DNA of 64,000 nt from Botryosphaeria dothidea (GCA_011503125.2 WWBZ02000082.1:434001-498000); one strand, 5' to 3'. Shown: positions 12,001-23,822, counted from the first letter of the stretch. Notes: generated from the letters alone by a model not told the origin. Numbers and translations: made by a program.

Positions 12001-14298
12001 CATCCGCAAAGCTGGTGAAGGTGTACTGGCCACTCTTTTGCCTACGCTTGAGGAGAGTCTGCAAACATCGACCGACAGCGATGCTAGGCAGGGTATTTGC
12101 ATTGCCTTGCGCGAACTCATTGCATCTGCTGCACCAGACTCCCTCGAGGAGTACGAGAAGACACTCATCTCTGTTGTGCGCACTGCGCTGGTTGATCCAG
12201 ATGATGAGGTGCGTGAGGCTGCCGCCGAAGCATTTGACGCGCTCCAGCGCATCCTGGGCAAGAAGGCCGTGGACCAAGTCCTTCCCTTCCTGCTCAACCT
12301 TCTTCGGTCTGAGGAAAACGCTCAGAATGCCTTGTCTGCTCTCCTCACCCTCCTCACCGAGCAGACCAGGTCCAACATCATCCTCCCCAACTTGCTTCCC
12401 ACGCTCATTGCATCGCCTATTTCTGCATTCAATGCCCGTGCTATTGCCTCTCTTGCAGAGGTAGCCAGCTCGGCCATGACCCGCAAGCTTCCGCATATCC
12501 TTAACGCGCTCATGGACAACATTGTCAGCACCAAGGACGATGAACTTCGGACAGAGCTCGACACTTCGTTTGATACCGTATTGGTGTCTGTGGATGAGTA
12601 CGATGGTCTCAACACTGTGATGAGTGTGATGCTGGCACTTGCCAAGCATGACGACCACCACAGACGTCGTTCGGCAGATCTTCATCTGGCCAAGTTCTTC
12701 CAGTCTGCCGAGGTTGACATGTCGCGCTACTACCCTGATCTCATCCGCGCGCTGCTTGTTTCGTTCAACGACAGCGATTCAGAGGTTGTCAAGGCTGCTT
12801 GGTCTGCATTGAGCGCTCTGACGGGCCGCTTGCGCAAGGAAGAGATGGAGTCTCTCGTTATCTCGACCCGCCAGGTCCTTCAGCAGGTTGGCGTGGCTGG
12901 CTCGAACTTGCCTGGATTCAACCTGCCCAAGGGTATCAACGCCATCCTGCCAATCTTCTTGCAGGGTCTCATGAACGGTTCGGCGGAGCAGCGTACGCAG
13001 GCAGCACTGGCCATTTCGGACATTATCGATCGCACGAGTGCAGAGTCATTGCGCCCGTCTGTCACCCAGATCACCGGTCCTTTGATCCGCGTTGTTTCCG
13101 AGCGCTCGGTGGAGGTCAAGGGTAAGCTATCAATTCAACGCTCTTCAGTTTTGCCGCTAACCATCAATCTACAGCCGCTATCTTGTTCACCCTCAACAAC
13201 CTGCTTGAGAAGATCCCCACCTTCCTCAAGCCCTTCTTGCCGCAACTGCAGAGGACCTTCGCGAAGTCCCTGGCCGACACGTCGAGCGAGATTCTGCGTA
13301 TCCGCGCTGCCAAGGCGCTTGGAACGCTCATCACTCTGACTCCTCGTATCGATCCTCTCATTGCCGAGCTCGTCACGGGCTCGAAAACGTCGGATCACGG
13401 CGTCAGGACGGCAATGCTCAAGGCTCTGTACGAGGTGGTCAGCAAGGCTGGTGCCAACATGAACGAAGCTTCGCGCAACTCGATCCTTGGCTTGATCGAT
13501 GGGGACATTGACGAGGCTGATGATGCCATGTCTATCCAGAACGCACGCCTACTGGGTGCGCTCATCAAGAACCTGCCCGAGGAGACAGCAGCTAGCCTCA
13601 TCAAGAACCGTGTGCTCACGCCTTCCTCCAACAAGTCATCGGTGTTGGCTCTCAACTCGATTCTGCTGGAGTCTCCTGGGACTCTCACTGAGTCGTACAG
13701 CGAGGAAACGGTGGCGACAATCGCAAAGGGCATCACTCAGAGCAACGCAATGGTGGCCGACAACTGCGTTCTGGCTGCCGGCAAGTACCTCCTGACCGAC
13801 TCGAGCAACAAGTCTTTCGACGCCACCAAGGCCATCTTCGAGTCGTTCGCGCAGGTCATTCCACCAGGCAACGCGGTGGATACGCGGCGCCTCTCGCTCG
13901 TTGTGGTCCGCACGGTCAGCCGGCACCACAACGACTTGGTGAGGCCGCATCTTGCGCTGCTTGCGCAGCCCATCTTCGCCGGTGTTCGAGACATGATCAT
14001 CCCCGTCAAGCTGGCGGCTGAGGCGGCATTCCTGGCCATCTTCGACGTCGTCGAGGAAGAGGGCGCCGTGTTCGAGAAATACATGGCCGGTCCAGGGGCG
14101 TCGCTGGGTGCCGGGCCGAAGAGAAGCATGCAGGACTATTTCAAGCGTGTTGCAATGAGGTTGGCAGCTCAGGCAAGAGAGAGAAAGGAGGCAGAGGGCG
14201 GCCAGGGTGGCTTGGGATTGAGCAGTGATGAGATGGAGGATGAGCGTGAAGTGTGGTCGGTGGGCAAGGTGGATCTAGGGGAAGGAGGGCTTGAGTAA
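6097..14298 (+). CDS. gcn1: Gcn1, HEAT-repeat scaffold that activates the Gcn2 eIF2alpha kinase
   Basis: Exons 6097-6226, 6288-8371, 8423-13121 and 13175-14298 give 2678 residues, almost exactly the size of yeast Gcn1 (2672). Introns are 61, 51 and 53 bp. The start is the first ATG of the open frame (MAEVKTNGAQ), 231 bp from the divergent helicase start. The protein is built almost entirely of HEAT repeats (recurring helix pairs such as VREACLDAAKTCF, VREAAAEAFDAL). The central part corresponds to the eEF3-like region and the following part to the RWD-binding region that contacts Gcn2; I assign these by colinearity with the yeast protein. Gcn1 binds colliding or stalled ribosomes together with Gcn20 and passes the uncharged-tRNA signal to Gcn2. 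It is cytosolic and ribosome-associated. No lesion was seen in the 8-kb frame. This is the largest gene in the window. Confidence 0.97.
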
Positions 14299-14819
14299 GT
14301 TTGCAGGTAGGGTGATGGGGGCTGGGATCCGGGCATCCAGCGGCATGGGATTTGGCAGCGCATCAAAAATAGGATTTCAGTAGCAATAGCAATCTAAAAG
14401 AGCGTGTTCGCGGAGGTGACAGCAAATATCTGGTGAAGATGCCCGGGATGGCTGGGGGCTCGGGGTGGCCGCAAAAAGAGAGGGTGGTGCGTCGCGCGCA
14501 TAGCCCGACTCTTCGCAGCGCAGCTTAATTCGACATCACCTCCGAATCCGCCGGCGAACGCGTGCCTTCTCCATCAGCGAACCGACGCGCCGCCATCGAA
14601 GCCGACCGCGAGTCCATCGAATATCGCCCTTCCGCCGCGGGCGCTGGCTTCCAGACGCATCGCGCGCCCTCGCCCGAGGGACTGAGGCCCCCAAGCGTGC
14701 GCTGGCTGGATGTCCTCCTGCCACCACCACCGAGCCGCATAGCCCCCCGCCCGCACCACCTCCTCCGTCCATAGGCCCACTGCCCCCGTCTCTGCGACCC
14801 GCATCCCCCATCGCCCGCC
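14299..14819. other. Intergenic region GCN1-HFI1
   Basis: These 521 bp hold the GCN1 3' UTR and the HFI1 promoter and leader. The part next to HFI1 is very GC-rich. Overlapping minus-strand frames (14525-15031) look like shadows of GC-rich DNA. I found no other feature. Confidence 0.6.
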
Positions 14820-16436
14820 ATGGCGAGCATGGCGCGCTCCGAGTCGGCCGCCGAGCCTTCGTTGACGCCCACCTTGTCGTCCAAGATGCTGCCCGCCGTC
14901 AATGGGGCGTCTTCATCCGCGCCGGCCTCCGCCGCGCCTGGAGCTGGAGTCCCGCCGCTCAAGCCAGGCACAACCACAACAAAAACCAGCGCCCCGCGCA
15001 TCGATATCGAGCCGCTGTACACGGCGCTCAAGGCGCAGATAGGCGACCACTGGGCCGCCTACAAGGAAGCTATATCTTTGTTCGTGTTGGGTGAGTTAGG
15101 GCCATTGGCGCGGAGGAGCTGCCGCTGCAGCTACGCTCGCCTTTCACATGTTTCGCGCACCTCAGGCAGCACCGCGCATCACCCCTGCATACTTGTGTGA
15201 GCGGCGAGCTAACATGTCGTTGTCTGCCAACAGGCCGTCTGAACCAGCAAGAGCTCTCCCGACGGATAGACTGGTTCATCGCCGTGGACTCGGCGCGTGA
15301 GCACCTGCACAACCAACTCGTCGCCGCCATCTATGCAAATACAACCCGCGATCCGCCCGAGCCTGGCGTCGCCAACTGGGTCAGCGCAAATGACAAGCCC
15401 AGCGCCACGAGCAAGCCCAGCAGCGGCGATGCCGCCGAGCTGCGCTTGAAGACGGAGGTTAAGGAGCTGCAGGGCCGCGAGAGGAAGCGCCTAAAGGCCA
15501 TACCCGACGTGAGTTGCCGGGCTGACCAGACATGCTAGGGGACTGTGTGGGCTGACCAGACTATGGACTTTACATCAGGATCCCACCGATTATTTCACCA
15601 GGGAGATGCAGGAGTACCACGCCGCAAAGCAAATATCACTGCCAGATCCCGGCACCTCATCGGCTGCTGGCTTCAGCAAAACCAGTACGTCTCAGCCCAG
15701 GAGGCGAGCTTCATACTGACGTTTTATAGACTGGGACCTGGAAATCCGCAAGCGCTACGCCCAACCGCTCTGCACCGAGACGTTCGAATTCCCAGACACA
15801 GCCGCCATCGAGCAGCGCATGACACCCATATGCTACGAAGAAGGAATTGCATCAGGCGCGTCACCGGACGCAGCCGCCTTTATGAACATCGCAACAGAGA
15901 CCTTCATCAAGGAAGTGCTCTCAAACATCCTTGGCCGCGTGCGGAGCAATGGCGACGACTACATTAAGACGGCGCAATACAAGCGGCAGCTACAACGCGA
16001 GGAAGAAATGTGGCTGCAAGGCGAGGTCCAGCGCAACCCGGCCGGCCTGCTACCAATCGAGGTCGAGGAAAGCAAGAACAGGAAACCGCTCAACATGGGC
16101 GACCTGCGCATCGCCCTCGAGCTCGGCGACAGCTATCTCGGCCAAGTCCCGCTCATCACGGCAGGCATATTGAACGCCCGCTACTATGATGGCGAGAGCT
16201 ATGAGGCCGAGAAAATGGATGCTGTTGATGAATTCGGCTCATTGACAAACAGCACCGTTGCTGCGCGCCTGGCGAACGGGCCAGTTATAAACGGCGTCAA
16301 TGGCACCACCAATGGCGTGCACCATGACCCCGATGAAATGATGATCGATGATGACTGGGGCTGGAAGGGCGCTTCCGCGAAGGATCGCGAGGCTGTCAAT
16401 TCGGTGCTTGACGATATCCTGGCCATTGGTCAATAG
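14820..16436 (+). CDS. hfi1: Hfi1/Ada1, structural core subunit of the SAGA coactivator
   Basis: Exons 14820-15090, 15234-15508, 15579-15684 and 15730-16436 give 452 residues; introns are 143, 70, 45 bp. The low-complexity start (Ser/Ala/Pro-rich, about 60 residues) leads into the SAGA-Tad1 domain ([24 protein letters not shown], split here by function: [11 protein letters not shown] then [11 protein letters not shown], then [15 protein letters not shown] across the first splice). The later part carries TPICYEEGI and [16 protein letters not shown], matching the histone-fold half that pairs with Taf12 in Hfi1. A conserved C-terminal segment ([16 protein letters not shown]) follows. Hfi1 keeps SAGA intact for promoter-directed histone acetylation and TBP delivery in the nucleus. 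A second SAGA gene, SPT3, lies about 26 kb away. The reading through all three introns is unambiguous from family similarity. Confidence 0.93.
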
Positions 16437-17709
16437 CCAACAAGGCACAATACGGCAAGCTGAACAAAAAGACCGAAGAGAAAAGGAAAACGCGACTGTA
16501 CTATTACTTTCATCCCTATTTTTTTTATCCCTCAACCCTCCCTCGCGCTGGATACCTTCATCTCGACTCCCGCTCGACTCAGACGTTTGGAACTCGGACA
16601 TCGATCCTGCTCTTCTCAAGGTCTTTCGAAAAAAGTACTCTCTTCTTTTCTTGTCATTATGATCGATCTTGGCCTCCTTTCTAGATGATGGGCGCGCTTT
16701 CTTGCGCTCGCTCTCTCTTCCCCCTTTTTTTGTTTATTTTTCTTTGCTCTTCCTGCATATTCGGCGTCTTTATTGCACTCTCTCATTCTCACGCACATAA
16801 TCATGGCGGCAAGTAGGTGTCAACTGGATATGGAGGAACTTTTTTTTTCTCTGGATGGCGCACAGATCATACTGGAATTGGAGTGGTCAAGGCTGGAAGG
16901 CGTTTTCAGGTGCTTTGAGATGAATTGGACCGAGAAAGGGGTTGGTTGCAGAGGGCGAAGTGGTTTGGTGCCGTCATTGCTGCGACTACTGCTATTATTA
17001 TGAAGATGAGGAGGGGGCGATGTCACGTATGGCTGACGTCGATGCCACTTTTTTGCTTCTGTTTTCGTTGCTGTTCGGCTCGGTCTGCGGGAGTGATGGT
17101 GTTGTGTGGTGGATGCGGGAGTAAGAGGTGGGAATAAAGCGGCAGGCTGCAGGGAGCATCGTGGGCCCTTGATCTGATACCCAAATGGAGAGGAAGATTT
17201 AACTGAATTTATGGATACGTTGAAGTGTGCGTCCGTGCATGTGAAATGTTTTGATGAACTGGTTTCATTTAGGCCGCGTTCATGTTGCTTGAAGCGAGAC
17301 CAAGTGTCTATTCGAGGAGGATGTTGCCCATACTGCTTTTGCATAAACACTTTTGTTGACCTGCAATGCAAAGGTATCGATACCGTCAGTTTATGTCTTC
17401 TTAATCTCCACGAAGAAATCAGGATCATATCAGAAGCAAAGAGCGAGGACAAAGAAGATAACCAGAGACCAAAGACTTTAGCTTCCAAAGCCATCTCGAA
17501 TTATCTTTGAAAAATGTTCAATTGGCACGTGTAATATAAAACTCACACCAGGTCTTGAACATCGAATTGCGACATTTTTGATAAATTATTCTAAAAAAAT
17601 ATCCACCCCACACGTAAACGGCCTGCCCATCCTTTTCTTTTTTCTCTTTGTCGTGATCATTTTCCTCGAATCCCTCTTCAACAACACCCCCCAAGCATTT
17701 CCCCCTCCC
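16437..17709. other. Intergenic region with T-rich tracts, no recognised gene
   Basis: These 1273 bp separate converging HFI1 and the acidic-tract membrane protein gene. Pyrimidine runs occur near 16500-16750. A 224-codon minus-strand frame at 16820-17494 is Ser/Pro/His-rich without domain or splice support, and I leave it uncalled. Both 3' UTRs are expected here. Confidence 0.5.
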
Positions 17710-18516
17710 TCAAAAACCCCTCCTCGCCCGTGGACACCAGTGCCCCACCGGATCGACCCTCGCAACCGGCCTCACAACCATCCCCTCCGCACCCCACCTA
17801 TTCCCTGCCACACCCACCATCTCAACGACCAACACCTGCTCGCGGCACCCCGGGCAATCATGCCCTTCCTCGCAGGAAGAGGCAGAGTGCTCGCCGACGA
17901 CGCGCGCCATCATGCACAACGCGCCCGCGTCGCCCGGGGCGTGCGCGATGCCGGCGTGCTTGACGAGCAAGCGCGGGCTGTCGCAGAGCGGGCATTGATC
18001 TGGTGCACGGACGGCGCTGAGGCCGGGTAGCAGTTGGATAACCATCTCTTCGCCGACGGAGGTGGTGACGAGGAGGTTTGCGTTTGTTCGGGAGAGGGCG
18101 CCGGGAGGGTGAGGGGTGCGAGAGTGAGAAGATGCAGTGCTGAAGTCGATGGGGGAGGCTAGGGCGAGTGTGGCGCCGGCGTGGTTGTAATCGTCGTCGT
18201 CGTCGTCGTCGTCTTCTTCTTCTTCTTCTTCTTCTTCTTCTTCTTCTTCTTCTTCATTGTTTCGCCTGAAGTAGAAGAGGAGGGCGATTGCGGCGCGGAT
18301 TGAAAGTATGATGGGCCAGATGATGAGGAGGAAGCGTAGAAAGTCAAGTGTGCGTTTGGCTCGATCCACGAGTTGGTTCATGTCTCTCGTCTGTTGCTCT
18401 GATGCAGGAGTCGGTCTGAAAAGGCTCAGTCGAGTCTTGCTCGTGCTTGAGTATTTTCCGCTAAGGGCAGACGGCGTTAGTAGATCAAGTTGATACGTCG
18501 GGGGTTTGACTGTCAT
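17710..18516 (-). CDS. Hypothetical single-pass membrane protein with Glu/Asp tract and Cys/His cluster
   Basis: An uninterrupted minus-strand frame. I start at the ATG at 18516 (MTVKPPTYQLDLL, purine at -3), giving 268 residues; an in-frame ATG at 18573 would add 19. Visible parts, in order: a polar N-terminus; a basic helix (MNQLVDRAKRTLDF); one hydrophobic segment of about 20 residues (FLRFLLIIWPIILSIRAAIA) near residue 70; then 14 Glu followed by 8 Asp; then a C-terminal region with two CxxC pairs (CPLC, CPGC) and further Cys and His residues, suggesting metal binding. The acidic run is encoded by a near-perfect trinucleotide microsatellite, so its length should vary between strains. I do not recognise a family. 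Function is unknown; the topology suggests a membrane-anchored protein. It is a moderately supported gene because codon structure holds across the repeat. Confidence 0.55.
   Translation of the reverse strand: MTVKPPTYQLDLLTPSALSGKYSSTSKTRLSLFRPTPASEQQTRDMNQLVDRAKRTLDFLRFLLIIWPIILSIRAAIALLFYFRRNNEEEEEEEEEEEEEEDDDDDDDDYNHAGATLALASPIDFSTASSHSRTPHPPGALSRTNANLLVTTSVGEEMVIQLLPGLSAVRAPDQCPLCDSPRLLVKHAGIAHAPGDAGALCMMARVVGEHSASSCEEGHDCPGCREQVLVVEMVGVAGNRWGAEGMVVRPVARVDPVGHWCPRARRGF
18190..18255. repeat. Trinucleotide microsatellite (GAC/GAA on the minus strand)
   Basis: On the plus strand, eight tri-bases of gtc type (the first is atc) run directly into 14 copies of ttc, 66 bp in total. They lie in frame inside the minus-strand gene and encode Asp8 and Glu14. 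Confidence 0.95.
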
Positions 18517-19040
18517 ATCGCTCTCTTGAAAGTGGAGTATACCAATACAACGATAGTGACTATCATTGTACATGAGTCGGATCCACTTTGTGATGGGGTA
18601 GAGTATTTTGCTTGTGAACAATGGAGGTAAGCCCTGAGCCAAGAAACCCCCGAATAAGTGAATTCGTGGTGGTGCATGGAACCGTGATGAAGTAAAAGGA
18701 ATGGGCAGGAAACAAACCTCATCAATATCAAGGCCGCTCTCTTACGTAGGTTCACATAAACAACCGGATCTTCTCAGAATCATGGCTGAAGTCAGACTAC
18801 AAGGAAAACAGGAGACGCCAAACTCGTATCCAATGGTCTATTCCCATATCTAAAAGTAATCATCCTATTCTCATGACACAGCGCCCATGGTCTCATATCG
18901 TCTCAGAAGACTAAAAACCGCCCCGCTAATTTTATCTTCATAGTCCCATGAACCTGTACTGACTTCTTCGTGGCGCCTGATGCAAGTTCGAGTTGCATAT
19001 CAAAGAAACAAACAACACATCTCTGGAAGTTGTCTCATGT
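18517..19040. other. Intergenic region between two minus-strand genes
   Basis: These 524 bp hold the 3' UTR of hexokinase and the promoter and leader of the acidic-tract membrane protein. No further feature was recognised. Confidence 0.55.
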
Positions 19041-20632
19041 TTACGCGTTGGCGGTCTCGAGCATACCCTTAGCGTCACGGATACCGGCGTTGTTGCCCTC
19101 CTTAACACGCTTCAGAGTCAAGGCAGCGATGAGCGCGGCACCAACGCCAGAACCATCTTCAGCGGGAACGATCTCAATGGGGTCACGCTTGCCCTTGGGC
19201 CAGTTGAAGATCTCGCGCAGGGCCTGAGCGCCGCGGGCCTTAAAGTGCGGGTACTTGTTGAAGACGGAGCCGTCAGCGCCGACGTGGCACTCGGTCCAGC
19301 CTTTCTTCTTGCAAATTGCAGCAACACCGCAGGCCGAAAGACGGGCGGCGCGCGTACCGATCAGCTCAGCGAGGCGACGGCACAGCTCGAGCTCGGGCTT
19401 GTTGAGAACCAGGCCGAACCTGTTCTGGAACAGGTCTTGGGTCTCTGACAAGTTCTCAAATGGGTCCCTGCAGCTATTAATATCATAGATGACTTTTTCT
19501 CTTGGATGGAGATATTGACTTACTCCTCGATAGCGGCCAGGAACGAAGAATCCATGATGTAAGCCTTCTTGAGCTTACTCACATCCTGGCCCTCGAACAA
19601 GTGAGCATGGGGGTCCTCGTGCAGGTCAAGAATAACCAGGCGGAAAACCTCTCCAAGGTAGAGGCCAGCAATCATCTTCTCGAACGACTGCTGACCAGGG
19701 CGCGGAGACTCCTTGTCGATGATGATGTCATACTTAGTACGAGGCAAAACGACGTGCTCATTGTCGAAAGCGCCCCATTCGCAGTTGATACCCATGAGCT
19801 CATTTGGAGGCAGCTTCATGTGCTCGAGCTTGGGGATGCTACCGCAGTCCTCCATATACGCGGCATTGCAGCCAGTACCAAAAATGCATCCGATCTTCAT
19901 ACGCGGGTCGGTGTAGGCCGAGGCAATGAGGGTACCGGTGGTGTCATTGACCAGCGCGGTGAGCTTGATCGGAACACCCTGTAATCAAAGCGTGAGCTGG
20001 GCCTTCCAAGTTTTGCTGCTGCAAACGGAACTTACCCTCTCCTTGAGAGCAGCCTCGAAAGGCGGGACAACGTCCTTGCCCTCAACACCCTCGATATCAA
20101 AGCCCTTGGTCCACCTCTGCAGGACACCGTGATCAATGTAGTCCTGGGTAGCGGGGTAAGAGAAAGTAAAACCGAGAGGCAGCTGCTTGATGTCCTCGCC
20201 CTCGTGGTGGTACTCGACGAACTGCTGCAAGCAATCGGCAACATAGTCCCAAAGCTCGTCAGCAGTGCCAGTCTTCAGCTCCTCGGGCATCCTGTACTTG
20301 GACTGGATGATGTCGAATTCTCCCTTCTCCTCGGTCAGAGTGATCTCACAAACACGCAGGTTGGTGCCACCCATATCCAAGGCAAGGAAAGTGCCCGTCT
20401 CGTCACCGGTGGGGAAGCCCATGCACCAGGTAGGAATCATAGGAATGCTGCCGCCGCCCTTGGAAAGACCCTTCTCCAGTTCCTTGACGAAATGGTCGCT
20501 GATCTTCACAAGCTGGTCCTTGGTGACGGTGAACTGCTCCTCGAGGCGCTTGATGGACTCGAGAAGGTCCTTGGGCACATCGGCCATAGAACCCTTACGG
20601 GACGGCGGCTTCCTGGGACCGAGACCGACCAT
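19041..20632 (-). CDS. hxkA: Hexokinase (HxkA/Hxk1 type)
   Basis: Exons 20632-20036, 19978-19524 and 19467-19041 give 492 residues, the usual length for fungal hexokinase; introns are 57 and 56 bp. The start MVGLGPRKPPSRKGSM matches the fungal HxkA N-terminus. Conserved parts include the phosphate-1 loop (LALDMGGTNLRV), the hexokinase signature (LGFTFSYPATQDYIDHG ending in RWTKGF), the catalytic Asp in VNDTTGTL, glucose contacts in GINCEWGAFDN, and the C-terminal nucleotide loop (AEDGSGVGAAL). It phosphorylates glucose and fructose to the 6-phosphates in the cytosol; ascomycete hexokinases can also act in carbon catabolite repression, which the sequence cannot show. A TATA-like element lies about 305 bp upstream of the start. 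Hexokinase is favoured over glucokinase by the N-terminus and signature. Confidence 0.96.
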
Positions 20633-22697
20633 GGTGGCGGATTATGGGTATGGGATGCTAGAATGAGGATGCGGGATGCAGGTAGGAATGTCGGGCGCAG
20701 GAGGGTCGGCTTCTGCGCTTTCAGCGTCGAATTGGAGTGCGGCGCTCGATTGCGGATGCGGTCGCAGGAACTTAAGTAGTACTAGGTTAGCTGGAGGTTG
20801 ATAGCGTAGCAGAGATTGCGATGAGGGCGTGAGCTCAGCTGAGCGGGAGTCGAAGTCGCCGAGTAGCTTCCGCGACAAGCGATGTCGCAGCAGGAGCGTT
20901 GGGCGGAACTCGGACGGGCGGCAGGGGGTTGAGTGTTATATAGAAGAAGGTGGAAGGGCAGTCGCCAAGTCCGGGGGCGCGCTCGACGCTGAATAAGTGC
21001 GTGAAGCTGCTTCCGTCACCCCGCTGGCTGCCCCTCGCTCGGGCCCCGCAGCCATTGGGAGAAACCGGAGACGGCACGGGCCGGCCATTGGGCAGGCGGG
21101 CTGGGTCGGAAAGGCAAAAAGGGCCCTTGGAGGTCTGAGAAAGAGGGGACTTACATTGAGGATGGGCGTAGTTGGCAGAGTGGTGTAGGATGGAGGAGGA
21201 AAATTGTTGACGCTGGGACTGACTGGCAGCGCTGGAGTTATGACGCGCGCGCTCCCCTGCCACCCGAGACCCTAGCGTGGAAGAACGTTCCTGCGATGGA
21301 CTTCGTCCCGCCGTCATCCCGCTCCACTCGCTCAACGTCACTCGTGGCTTCGGCGCCGATGATCAATCGTTATCTATGTTGGTGTTGTTGCTTGTCTGGA
21401 GTCCGGGTATCCGCTGCGCTGCGCTGCAGTCTCCCGTCGCGCCGTGTAACTCTGATCGTCCTGCACGTCGCTGCGTCATGCCACTAAATCTTGCATTCGA
21501 ATCTTTGTCAGGAATCGTCGAAATAGCTGCCAAATCGGGTTCGGAGACGAATGACATCGCATTTCAGGCCTCAGCGCTCCCTCAGCAGTCAACAGCTTCT
21601 TCTGTGACGCACTCCCGCATCTTTCGCGCTCCCATATCCCCTCGCCAGCGATCATAGCGATGGAGAGCTCGAGCCCGTGATATCCACATTGTATCACGCT
21701 AGGTCGCTCTCGGACACCAGTGGTGCAAAAGGCGCACCACATCACGCCTCAACCACAGAGGAGCTGTTGATCATGTCATCCAGGAAACAAAGTTCGAGAA
21801 TCCAGAGGAACCCTCACCAGAATCCCGTGGCCAACAGCATGCGCAATGTGAGCGGAGGGATATCCAGTGTGAGAACTGTAGAAGCTCAGCTGGTAGATTG
21901 ATCCAAGAGCAATTTACTGACTGGCATGAGGGGCAGGTGTCTGCGATGAAAGCTCTACTACATGGTTGCCGTTGTCTCCGCGACGCATAGGAATTTGGTG
22001 CCGCCGAAAACCTGTCCTAAGTGGGCGATTTCCTCATCAGGAAAGTCCCTCTATAGCAGCGCGGGCATAGCATTGAGCAGCAGGCTGACTTTGCGGACCT
22101 CAAGATGCTATTTTTTCAATTTCCTGAGAAGGCCTGGCGGCGGAAGCGAGTGCGAATTCGCTTCGCATACCATTTGACACACGGGGTCCATCGCGACTTC
22201 TATTCCAGAGAACATGTCGGCCGAAACAAACCTGGAAACGCTGTCGTCCTTCCCACGTGGTCGTACGAACATTCCTATTCCGATCCGTAGGATCGGCTTC
22301 GCAGGCTCCGCGTCGGCATCCCGATGACGCCGATACACCATTTGTGCCATGATTTACTGCCTGAAGAGTAACTCAGATCCAATAAGGAAGCGTAGCGCGG
22401 GTGCAGTATCCCATTCGCGTGGCCCGAAGCTGTCCCGCTGCGTGACCACCAGCATCCAGTCGTAAACGGCCCACGCCTGCCAACACCACGCGCACCATCG
22501 ACAAAGACACCACGCGCACCGCTGGCCTCCCTTTCAAATCATCCATCACCAACCCCTCACGCGCACCCTGTCTTCGTCGATCACGTAGCATTCTTCACCG
22601 CGTCTGTCAGGGGCCCGGGATTGGCTTTCTAAGATATCAGCAAGATCTTCTCTGCAAAGTCGCCGAGGGAAAAGATGCTCCAGCTGATGCCTTCGCC
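20633..22697. other. Divergent intergenic region hexokinase / F-box-like gene
   Basis: About 2.1 kb between two divergent starts. It contains the hexokinase promoter near 20900-21200 and, nearer 22600, the leader of the F-box-like gene. An open frame at 21703-21987 (+) has several Cys residues but no suitable ATG. A short minus-strand frame at 22108-22350 also lacks support. No repeat or RNA gene was recognised. Confidence 0.5.
20936..20942 (-). promoter_or_regulatory. TATA-like box upstream of hexokinase
   Basis: TATATAA on the minus strand, 304 bp upstream of the hexokinase ATG. This would leave a leader of roughly 270 bp. Confidence 0.4.
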
Positions 22698-23822
22698 ATG
22701 GATCCCCACGGACCGAGGCTACTGAAGGAGCAGCAGCTCCTGGTATACCAGGATAAACCTTTGCTTTGCACTCTTCTGAACGCTACTACTGATTCGGACG
22801 CGGCAGCCACACCCGCTCAGAAAATCGCTGTTGCCAACGAGGCCGACACCATTGGAAAGCTCATCCAAGCCAACCTAGACGCCGAAGATCTTCGCAGCCT
22901 CCGCCTTGTGTCTAAGTGGTTCAAGGAATGGGTCTACCAGTCCCACGCTCTTATCTTCAGCACGCTCTACGTCAATCAGCGCTTCACCTCTCCGCACCAG
23001 GAGCAACTCGCCCTCTTCAGCCTCCTCTCCTTGGCTCCATTCTGCTGCCACCTTGTCATCAGCTTCAGTCGTCGTATGCTCCAAAATGTTCCCTTGATGC
23101 TACACAACGGACAGCAGGTCTTCGACACGAAGCAGTCTGTCTGGATGTTGATCTTCGAGATCCTTCGTGGACTCGCCACTCTTACCATATCTGCCCCAGG
23201 CGAACCCGATTGGCATGTCTTTGGTATCGGCGAGGCGCTCCTCGAGTCCATTCGCGTCGCTCTCGAAACCAAGCTCCCCCGCAGCCTTCACAACATCACT
23301 CTCTCGCCCGTCAACGCGACCGGCCTTCTACACTTCCGCTGGCGTGGCGCCGCATTCCAAGAGACCATCTGGACCGCCCGCTCTTTCTGGATCCGCCTCA
23401 CGCACCTCAACATTGACCTGCACAACCCCCTCCCTTACTACGAGAGGTCCAACAAGAAGGACTTCGTCAAGACCCTGCACGACTATCTCGGCAGCTTCAG
23501 CAGGTCCCTCAAGGTCCTGCATTTCTCCTGGCTCGGCGAGGCCGGCCCGAACCCTCTTCTCCTGGATCTCCGGTACGGGGGCCACAACTTCTCATCTCCC
23601 AAGATCAAGTGGGCCGTTCTCGAGGACGTGGTTCTCAGGAACGTGCTGGCCCATGACGGAGGTCTGGTGGCTCTCCGCCGTACGCGGATCCCCCGTCTTC
23701 AGCACTTTGAGCTGGAGGACGAGAAGATGACGGAGAACGAGGTGATGGTGTGGGAGGAGGACGAGGAGGAGGTCTCAGGAGGACACAGCCCCCTGCTACT
23801 GTTTGGCCCTCTTTCTATCTAA
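22698..23822 (+). CDS. Hypothetical F-box-like protein
   Basis: A single-exon frame of 374 residues beginning MDPHGPRLLKEQQ, with TAA at 23820-23822. Residues about 45-75 resemble the helical end of fungal F-box-like domains (IGKLIQANLDAEDLRSLRLV then SKWFKEWVYQ). The rest reads like the poorly conserved, leucine-rich repeat-like body found in many lineage-specific ascomycete F-box proteins (LTHLNIDLHNPL, LKVLHFSWLG). The end is acidic (EEDEEEV). F-box proteins select substrates for SCF ubiquitin ligases, but the F-box match here is weak, so that role is an inference. Strong third-position GC preference and the length support a real gene. No specific family was recognised. Confidence 0.72.
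   Translation: MDPHGPRLLKEQQLLVYQDKPLLCTLLNATTDSDAAATPAQKIAVANEADTIGKLIQANLDAEDLRSLRLVSKWFKEWVYQSHALIFSTLYVNQRFTSPHQEQLALFSLLSLAPFCCHLVISFSRRMLQNVPLMLHNGQQVFDTKQSVWMLIFEILRGLATLTISAPGEPDWHVFGIGEALLESIRVALETKLPRSLHNITLSPVNATGLLHFRWRGAAFQETIWTARSFWIRLTHLNIDLHNPLPYYERSNKKDFVKTLHDYLGSFSRSLKVLHFSWLGEAGPNPLLLDLRYGGHNFSSPKIKWAVLEDVVLRNVLAHDGGLVALRRTRIPRLQHFELEDEKMTENEVMVWEEDEEEVSGGHSPLLLFGPLSI

Noticed and set aside
14525..15031. 168-codon minus-strand frame over the HFI1 start
   Set aside because: Overlaps the real HFI1 first exon; composition is that of a GC-rich shadow.
16820..17494. 224-codon minus-strand frame downstream of HFI1
   Set aside because: Ser/Pro/His-rich without conserved motifs; lies where two 3' UTRs are expected.
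21703..21987. Open plus-strand stretch with C-x6-C-x2-C spacing (CERRDIQCENC)
   Set aside because: No start codon in frame near its 5' end, no clear splice partners, and the cysteine pattern is too short to name a domain.
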